A DNA stretch of 64,000 nucleotides from Ignelater luminosus (taxonomy: Eukaryota > Arthropoda > Insecta > Coleoptera > Elateridae). Positions 57,701 through 64,000 of this stretch are shown here, one piece after another. The DNA lies in contig VTPC01090544.1 in the NCBI GenBank assembly GCA_011009095.1, positions 202,921 to 266,920 of the forward strand, read 5' to 3'. Below the pieces are notes generated by a model. It was not told the DNA's origin. It saw only the letters and a program-made list of their open reading frames with translations, and ran no database searches. A program made the translations under genes and the position numbers. Numbering within the stretch: the first letter of the stretch is position 1; the number at the start of each line of letters is the position of its first letter.

Positions 57701-58932
57701 AATTAATTAAATTTTGTTATTATACATATAAAGGTTTTTTAATTGAAGGTTATAATTATCAAAATTTATATACAAGACGTAATTAAAACAAAAATGTGTT
57801 ACCTGCTTCAGATTAAATGGAAATATTTTGCAATTTTTATTTTTTTTATTTATGCACTTTAATCTATGGGTTAAACCAGCTCAGCGTTGTAAATCCTATG
57901 TGTCTAATATTCAGTAGATGCATTCTACATTTGTTCGAAAGCTTCAATATACGTAAAATGCCGAGCAGTTGAAAGTAAATGAACACCATCATCGGCATTT
58001 TTACTGAATTCTAGTTTACAGAATTTAGCAGCTAGAAGCTATATTCAACGTAATGTTTGATCTGTATTACGACTCGACTTGAAGGCAATGTATTCATAGT
58101 AAAGAGCATAGTTCCACTTATACGGTACATTCGCTAACGTTTTAATATTCAGTATTATCTGCAGACGAGTTTAGTGATGACGTCACGAGACACAAAAATT
58201 CAAATGTTGATTCCAAACAAAACTAGTCTCTTAGCAACGGTAGTTACGGACAGCGCACGTTGTGTCTGTTAACCAATAACTACGTTAGTTACATCCTAGC
58301 AACCAAATTTGTTTAGAATCAATCAGGCCGTGAGATCACACTAAGCACGTCTATTGCAAGCCTTTTTGAATTAAGAATGATTTTGTGAATTAAACAAAAG
58401 CACCGACAAAGACAATTTTTGGGGGAATAGATTTGAATTTTAAAAATTTATCTTCAAGCTGGGAAGAATAAATAGTGAAATAATTTTAAACTAATATGTG
58501 ATTAAAATAGGATATAAATTTACAGGAAGGTGCAGAATAAACGTATCACTTAATATTTTATTTTTTTTTAATCTGTAAATCTGATTTTTGGTATTTTATG
58601 ATAAAACTCAATAGGACAGTACTGGTGTATAAAGAAGCCAGAATATTGAACATTAAGTCTGAGGTCTTTAGTGGATTTTCTTACAGCATTATGTACTGTT
58701 CAATCAAAGTTACCATATGCTGAATCTTTTATACACTAATGTTATATTTTGTTAGACACTGCTACTGCCTTTTATCATAAAACACCAAAAGGTAAATTTG
58801 GAAATTACAAACAGAAATAAAAAGCAAAAAAGTAAAAGAATATTTACTGGCCCGAATATCTTGCAGCTGAGTTTAGAAGTTATCTTGATAACTGGAAATA
58901 TTTATGCCAATGAAACGAAGCAATGTGCTCTA
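54754..58932. other. AT-rich interval, no supported gene
   Basis: No transposon ends or motif-bearing frames were recognised. Similar phrases CCGCCAACTAGAATTTA and AACGTGCARCTCAT occur at about 54800-54870 and 55830-55895, a diverged direct repeat about 1 kb apart. A TGACGTCA palindrome at 58178-58185 sits in a locally GC-richer stretch (58140-58330) with repeated GTAGTTAC / GTTAGTTAC words. Confidence 0.4.
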
Positions 58933-59305
58933 TACAGGGTGATTCTGAAATAAAGGGTATCCTCTTAAAGGTGGATAGCGGTGTGATAGTACATATATTT
59001 GCGATAAAAAAAGCTAGGTAAAAATTGCATAGTTTCCGAGAAAAAGACTTTTGAAATTTAATCGCTAAGCCAAGCCGGTCCTGCTCTCATACTTTTACTT
59101 AAGTAAAAATCGATAGGGGTTGACTGACCCTCCTTGTCATTGCCAGGTAGCTATTTACATATGTAAGGGTCGGAACATGTCACAATCAGTCGGTCTTTGA
59201 CTTTCCTGAGAGTGACAAGGTGTGAAGAAATTTAAAGTGAGCGAGATGTTTTCCACTCAAGAGTTGGCAGACATAACTTTAATCTATGGAGAATGTCATT
59301 AAGTA

Positions 59306-60595
59306 AAGGGTTTTCCAATAAGAGGTGTTATTTTGATATTCAAAGAAAAGTGCCATTTTTTAATATAAATGATCGGATGTTTATTTCATTATAAAGAGGA
59401 AGGTATGCCGTTAATAGTGGAAAATAACATCAGGCAAATGACCACCACGACCACGCTTACAGGACAATATCCTTTTCATGAAATTTTCCATAACCAAATC
59501 GCAAAGTGGCTGCCCTATGTCCTCGATAGCCTCACGAATTCCATCTTTGAGGTCTTGAATCGACGCTGGGCTGTTGGCGTAGGCCTTCTCTTTCACGTGG
59601 CCCCAAAGAAAGAAGTCGCAAGGTGTTAAATCACAAGATCTCGGTGGCCAATTGTGATCACCTCTTCGAGAGATAACACGGTCCGGAAACTTTTTCCGTA
59701 AAAGATCAATGGTTTCGTTGCTTGTGTGGCACGTAGCGCCGTCTTGTTGAAAGTAAACGTCGTCCAGATCAATACCATCCAATTCCGGCCATAAAAAATC
59801 GTTAATCATCTCTCGATAGCGCAATCCAGTCACCGTAACATTTTCGAAAAAGTAAGGTCCAATGACTCCGCCGGACCATAAACCGCACCAAACAGTCACA
59901 CGTTGAGGATAGAGAGACTTTTCAACAATAACTCTTGGATTTTCTGAGCCCCAGATCCGACAATTTTGCTTGTTGACGAAGCCACCGAGGTGGAAATGGC
60001 CCTCATCACTCAAGATGATTTTTTGATGGAATTCTGGATCATTTTCATGCATTTCAACGACCCAATCAGTAAAGACACGACGTTGTTGATGATCGGCCGG
60101 CTTGAGTTCTTGTGTTAACTGGACTTTATAAGCCTTAAGACCCAAATCTTTATGCAAAATACGGTGTAATGACGTTTGTGGAATGGCTAATTCCAAAGAA
60201 CGACGAGGAATGGACAAACCTGGGTTTTCTTTAACACTTTCGGCTACAACAGCAATATTCTCGGCTGTTCTTGAGCGACGTGCACGGGTTTTATTCTTCA
60301 CATCACTAACTTGTCCCAAGAGCTCGAATTTTTTCACCAATTTCTGTATTGCGGTCCGACAAGGTGCTTCACGGTGACCCAAAAATGTTCGAGTTTTACG
60401 AACCGTCTCTGCCAAATTTTCACCATTTTTATAGTGAATTTTAATAATTTCAATGCGTTGTTGAAGCGTGTATCGTTCCATATTTATTAATGGCGTAGTT
60501 TCTACTTGTCAAATGTCAAAAAATGATAGCTTCAAAAGTGACATCTACCGAAATAGCGGGCTATTCAAAATAACATCTCTTATTGGAAAACCCTT
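59306..60595 (-). mobile_element. Intact-looking 1.29-kb DD41D Tc1/mariner element
   Basis: The ends AAGGGTTTTCCAATAAGAGR and complement (about 30 bp, continuing TGTTATTTTGA) are flanked by TA at 59304-59305 and 60596-60597. A complete 356-codon transposase reads on the minus strand. It lies inside the N-terminal coding region of another DD41D transposase. The left flank carries about four extra bases relative to a simple TA duplication. Confidence 0.95.
59411..60481 (-). CDS. Full-length DD41D Tc1/mariner transposase
   Basis: A 356-residue uninterrupted protein on the minus strand that would catalyse cut-and-paste transposition of its own element at TA sites. Residues 1-60 form a homeodomain-like HTH (LQQRIEIIKIHYKNGENLAE), followed by a basic linker (KTRARRSRTAEN, about 64-75) and a second HTH (SIPRRSLELAIPQTSLHRIL, about 90-109). 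The catalytic triad is D159 (ILSDEGHF), D247 (FQQDGATCHT) and D289 (RSCDLTPCDFFLWG), with 41 residues between the last two. I know this spacing from rosa/Visitor-type Tc1/mariner elements. The start and stop lie about 115 and 105 bases from the element ends. No stop, frameshift or lost catalytic residue was seen, so it may be active or recently so. Confidence 0.95.
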   Translation of the reverse strand: MERYTLQQRIEIIKIHYKNGENLAETVRKTRTFLGHREAPCRTAIQKLVKKFELLGQVSDVKNKTRARRSRTAENIAVVAESVKENPGLSIPRRSLELAIPQTSLHRILHKDLGLKAYKVQLTQELKPADHQQRRVFTDWVVEMHENDPEFHQKIILSDEGHFHLGGFVNKQNCRIWGSENPRVIVEKSLYPQRVTVWCGLWSGGVIGPYFFENVTVTGLRYREMINDFLWPELDGIDLDDVYFQQDGATCHTSNETIDLLRKKFPDRVISRRGDHNWPPRSCDLTPCDFFLWGHVKEKAYANSPASIQDLKDGIREAIEDIGQPLCDLVMENFMKRILSCKRGRGGHLPDVIFHY

Positions 60596-62835
60596 TATAA
60601 TGTAGAAGCGACAAAACGACTGTACGCCGATCGTTTTCCACAACGAAGACAGCCTTCGCGGAATACAATACTGCAAACGATACAACGACTTCGTGATACA
60701 GGTAGCACCGTCGCAACATATGAAGGCCGTGGACAAGAACGAGCACCCCACTTTCTTCAAGCGGAAGAAGATATATTAGATATGATTAATGAAGATCCTA
60801 CAATAAGTATCCCCGGTATCGCACGCGACGTGAACGTTTCCCAAGCAACAGCGCATCGGATATTAAAGTCGTACTTATTACATCCCTATCACGTACAACG
60901 GGTTCAGCATTTAACTGAAAATGACTTTGCACCGAGACGAACATTTTGTGAGTGGTTTCAACAAAAAACAATGTAACAACAGGAATTTGTAGAGAAAGTA
61001 CTGTTTACGGATGAGTGTTGTTTTACGCGAGACGGTATCTTAAATTTTCATAACGTACATTATTGGAGTGATGCTAATCCTCACCTGATTAGAGAAAATA
61101 AATTTCAATGGCGGTTTTCTATTAATGTGTGGTGTGGCATTTTAGGACACACGTTGTTTGGACCATTTATTTTACCACAGCGGTTAAACGGAGACACGTA
61201 TCTGGAATTTCTAGAAAACAGGTTGCCAGATATGTTGGATGATACCCCTCTAGAAACTCGTAAGCATATTTATTACATGCATGATGGAGCCCCTCTACAT
61301 ACTAGCGTACGTGTGCAGGGCTATTTGAACGAAATGTTTCCCCATCGGTGGATTGGTCGCAATGGTCCCGTACGCTGGCCTGCTCGTAGCCCTGACATAA
61401 ATCCTCTGGACTACTTCTTGTGGGGTCACATGAAGTCTGTTGTATATCGCACGGAAGACCTTCAACAACGCATTTTAGCAGCAGCCGCAGAAATTCGCAA
61501 TACATCTGGAATATTTACTCGTGTGCGTGCGTAACAGTTTTCACCGACGCATAGAAGCTTGTCTTCAGGTCAACGGTGGTCATTTTCAGCATTTGTTGTA
61601 ATATTTCAAGTAATAAGGTGATAACATGAATGCGTAAACGTCGCGATACTCTGTTTAGTCTTTACAAGAAAACGAAAGAAGATTGAATTATGAAGTATGA
61701 CCCTTTTTCGTGCGCTGTTGAATGAGATTCGCATTTCTTCATTTTACTATTGAAATAAGTTTTTAGAAAAAGAAATTGGAAGTACCTAGTTGTTAGGGTA
61801 AAGCCAGTGCCTTTGAAAGAAGCAGGTACCAAATATTTAATCTCCAAGAAAACGTTTTGACGAGAAACCTTTTTATAATTCTCGCTTTTTTGGATTAAGA
61901 AGTAAACATGATGGGGAGTAAAATAAAGTTGCTGTACTTGCTTAGTTGATAGACTTACTATTTACTACTTGCTCGAGATAAAAGAAGGCGATAGCTTATG
62001 TTAAAAGGAACCGCTATTTCGCCGAAAGCATGGTAAACACACCAAACTTTTCTCGCACTTTAAACGCTTATAATAGTTTTTCTGGTTTCTACAATGCCAT
62101 AAATAACCTATGGATACGTTTATAACATTTACTTTTTGATCTGTAAACGGAAAAATATTAAAATTTTACTGTTAGTGACTTTTTTCTGTAAAATTCCGAA
62201 GAACCAAAATCTTCAATAAGCATTATGCTACATAAATAAAAATTGATTGATTTTATGGAATTGAGTTAAATACGGAGGTGATAATTAGTATCTTCCATAA
62301 TGTTTTCTATTCAAATGACTAAATAATAATAAGGGATTAAAATGTTGCTTGCGAGACTGGAGTCTAATTGCTCGTGACATAAATTATGCTATTATCTTTT
62401 TACTGTCTTAATACATTTCAACAACCCTGCCTGTTAAACATATCACAATTTCTTTGATCTCCTCAACTTCAGATTTAAGAAGGGAAAGTTGAAAATGTCC
62501 ACGGGGTAGCTTATGATGGCATTTATTGTTCATTGTGCTACTACACCTGCGTTAGTTCAAAGAAAATAGGCATGTCTGGCAAATTTTCATTCTTGCACTA
62601 CAATGGCTTTACAACAACCGTAAATCTCCTTAACTTTCACTTTTTACTCCGAAGGCGAGAATAGAAAGAACACTTTCCTTTTTCTAACCAGAGGCGGCTT
62701 CAGTATTTAATATTTCGGGAAATTGTGAAAATTCTCGACTTTCACGGAGCCACTTCGTTTTTTCATTTTTTGTCTTCTTTTAGCCTCACTTATCACCTAT
62801 TAAAAGGATACCCTTTATTTCAGAATCACCCTGTA

Positions 62836-64000
62836 TAACTCAAATACGCTTTTTATTAAAAACTTGCCTCAGAGTTGTAATAGTAACAGAAATCTCTCTT
62901 TTAAGATAACCTCAGCCCATTACATTTGTTATTACATCATGTTCAAGGAAAATGGCACAAGGCATTGTTTCCGCCATTGTTCACTGAAGTTTAGCTTCTG
63001 TTAATTTTTGTTATATTCAATCGTTTCGATTGTATGATGGAAACCAAAAAAAATTCTGAAAACTGAATCGAATTTATACTACAATTTGTGATTCCTTCCT
63101 TTATGAAAAGGGGCGGGGATGCCAGCTTCTTAGTAAAAAGAAGATAAGTAAACAGTTGCAGCCAAAAAAAAACAGTCTGGAGTATCTTTACAGTTATATG
63201 AATGAATTTAATACTGAAAAGTCATATCGAGAGGATTAATTTCTTTTACGAATTAATGATTAATATCGGTTGTACATAATAATTTTTGTTTGATATTCCA
63301 ATTATTGGAGGAAATATCACATTCTATTATTTTTAGGTTTAGTTTTTGTTTGCAGCTTCTAGACCAAGACCGCCAACTAATCCTATTCCGGTGCATTTAA
63401 AATTATTTCTCGTGGTGACTTTTATAACGTTGCCAGTCTTCTCTTTTTTTATAAACACAAAGTGATTTATTTTCTTAATGTATCCTCTCCATAACGATTT
63501 GGAGAAATATGTACAGGGTGTCCCTTTAAGACTTACACCTGATAATTCAGGAACCATTAAAACTATCAGGCTGAAATTTAATATTCCTGTACAACACTTA
63601 AATTAAAACATATTTTAGAACAAGCTGCCAAACCGAAAACGACGTCAACTTTTATTTGTTAAACCTCTACATTCTTATTGCTCCGTTTGATATCAAGTAT
63701 ATAGGATTTGCAAAAAAAATATTTAATAAATGTATTTTAGATTAAATACATTTACGTCAATTGTATTTTAGATATTATTGTAAATGTAAACTACATGTGA
63801 TTAATTTAATTAACAATAGTTTTAAGTTAAACATTTTAGACCAATTTTCTGGAAACAATAACAGCAGAAGTACAGCAACAAAAAAAAACGAAATATCTTG
63901 CGTTTGTTGGTTCCAGTTTCAAATTGCACGTGATCGAGAAAAAAGCTGAGTTGGAGTAGGCTGCAATTGAATTTGCTTGGGAGGCAACACTGGCTTTTGG
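62836..64000. other. AT-rich interval, no supported gene
   Basis: TGTACAGGGTGTCCCTTTAA at 63511 is a TACAGGGTG-type element end, reading rightwards and followed by 490 bases without a visible partner before the window ends. No motif-bearing frame was seen. Confidence 0.4.

Larger units (their letters stand above)
59246..61601 (+). pseudogene. DD41D transposase split by an insertion
   Basis: The frame starts at ATG 59246 (MFSTQELADITLIYGECH), is interrupted at a TA by the element at 59306-60595, and resumes at 60599 (NVEATKRLYADRFPQRRQPS). An HTH-like block GIARDVNVSQATAHRIL follows, then the catalytic core: D in LFTDECCF, D in YYMHDGAPLHT and D in RSPDINPLDYFLWG, the last two separated by 41 residues. 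A TAA at 60974-60976 and a +1 frameshift near 61530 also break it. The true C-terminus (CLQVNGGHFQHLL) ends at 61601 in the shifted frame. Confidence 0.92.
58935..62833 (+). mobile_element. DD41D Tc1/mariner element, interrupted host of a second one
   Basis: The ends CAGGGTGATTCTGAAATAAA are inverted and continue through GGGTATCCTYTTAA. TA flanks both sides (58933-58934 and 62834-62835). Total length is 3.9 kb, about 2.6 kb without the nested element at 59306-60595. The transposase occupies 59246-61601. The 1.2 kb between its end and the right terminus holds no recognised coding sequence, unusual for a compact Tc1/mariner element. Confidence 0.9.

Noticed and set aside
61302..61505. Minus-strand ORF of 67 codons
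   Set aside because: It lies entirely opposite the DD41D transposase pseudogene frame, which has clear catalytic motifs; it is a shadow frame.

Overview
This is an AT-rich, intron-containing eukaryotic window, almost certainly from an insect and plausibly a beetle. The evidence is a secreted DUF1091/DM8-like gene (a family I know mainly from insects), split genes with GT-AG introns, and a dense set of insect-type transposons (Tc1/mariner, hAT, jockey and RTE LINEs, foldback MITEs). I see no bacterial features, no tRNA or rRNA genes and no CRISPR array. Most lone short ORFs are shadows or fall inside repeats.

Host genes are few and all on the + strand. A four-exon gene at 17751-18468 encodes a 180-residue secreted DUF1091-like protein whose last three coding exons are each exactly 165 nt. 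Three exons at 49195-51560 encode the central membrane region of a TMEM164 homologue; its ends lie elsewhere. Two further ORF-bearing stretches with splice-like borders (28260-28461 and 32961-33155) and a TATA-containing stretch (27582-27836) may be parts of genes I cannot name.

The rest is transposon archaeology, much of it nested. At 3880-8440 a decayed RTE-type LINE endonuclease is split by a jockey-type LINE remnant (which itself holds a foldback) and by a 1.5-kb foldback inserted at a TA, whose removal rejoins the LINE reading frame. At 43.9-49.1 kb a 2.3-kb element with a perfect 9-bp target duplication contains a broken Tc1 element. Next to it, a 2.7-kb DD37E Tc1/mariner element contains a 1.5-kb long-TIR element that carries a Cys-rich coding remnant. 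At 58.9-62.8 kb an intact 1.29-kb DD41D element (356-residue transposase) sits inside the broken transposase gene of a second DD41D element. A 2.1-kb hAT element lies at 52.6-54.7 kb and a hAT-type MITE with a perfect 8-bp duplication at 39.5 kb.

The most unusual theme is a recurring group of foldback (long inverted repeat) elements. At least eight are visible. Several have TACAGGGT-like ends and TA duplications; some hold fragments of DD41D-like transposase in the arm or loop; one has arms built from tandemly doubled units. A separate pair with TAGTCCAG ends shows 3-bp TWA duplications. Together they look like products of repeated conversion of Tc1/mariner-type and PIF/Harbinger-like elements into hairpin elements.
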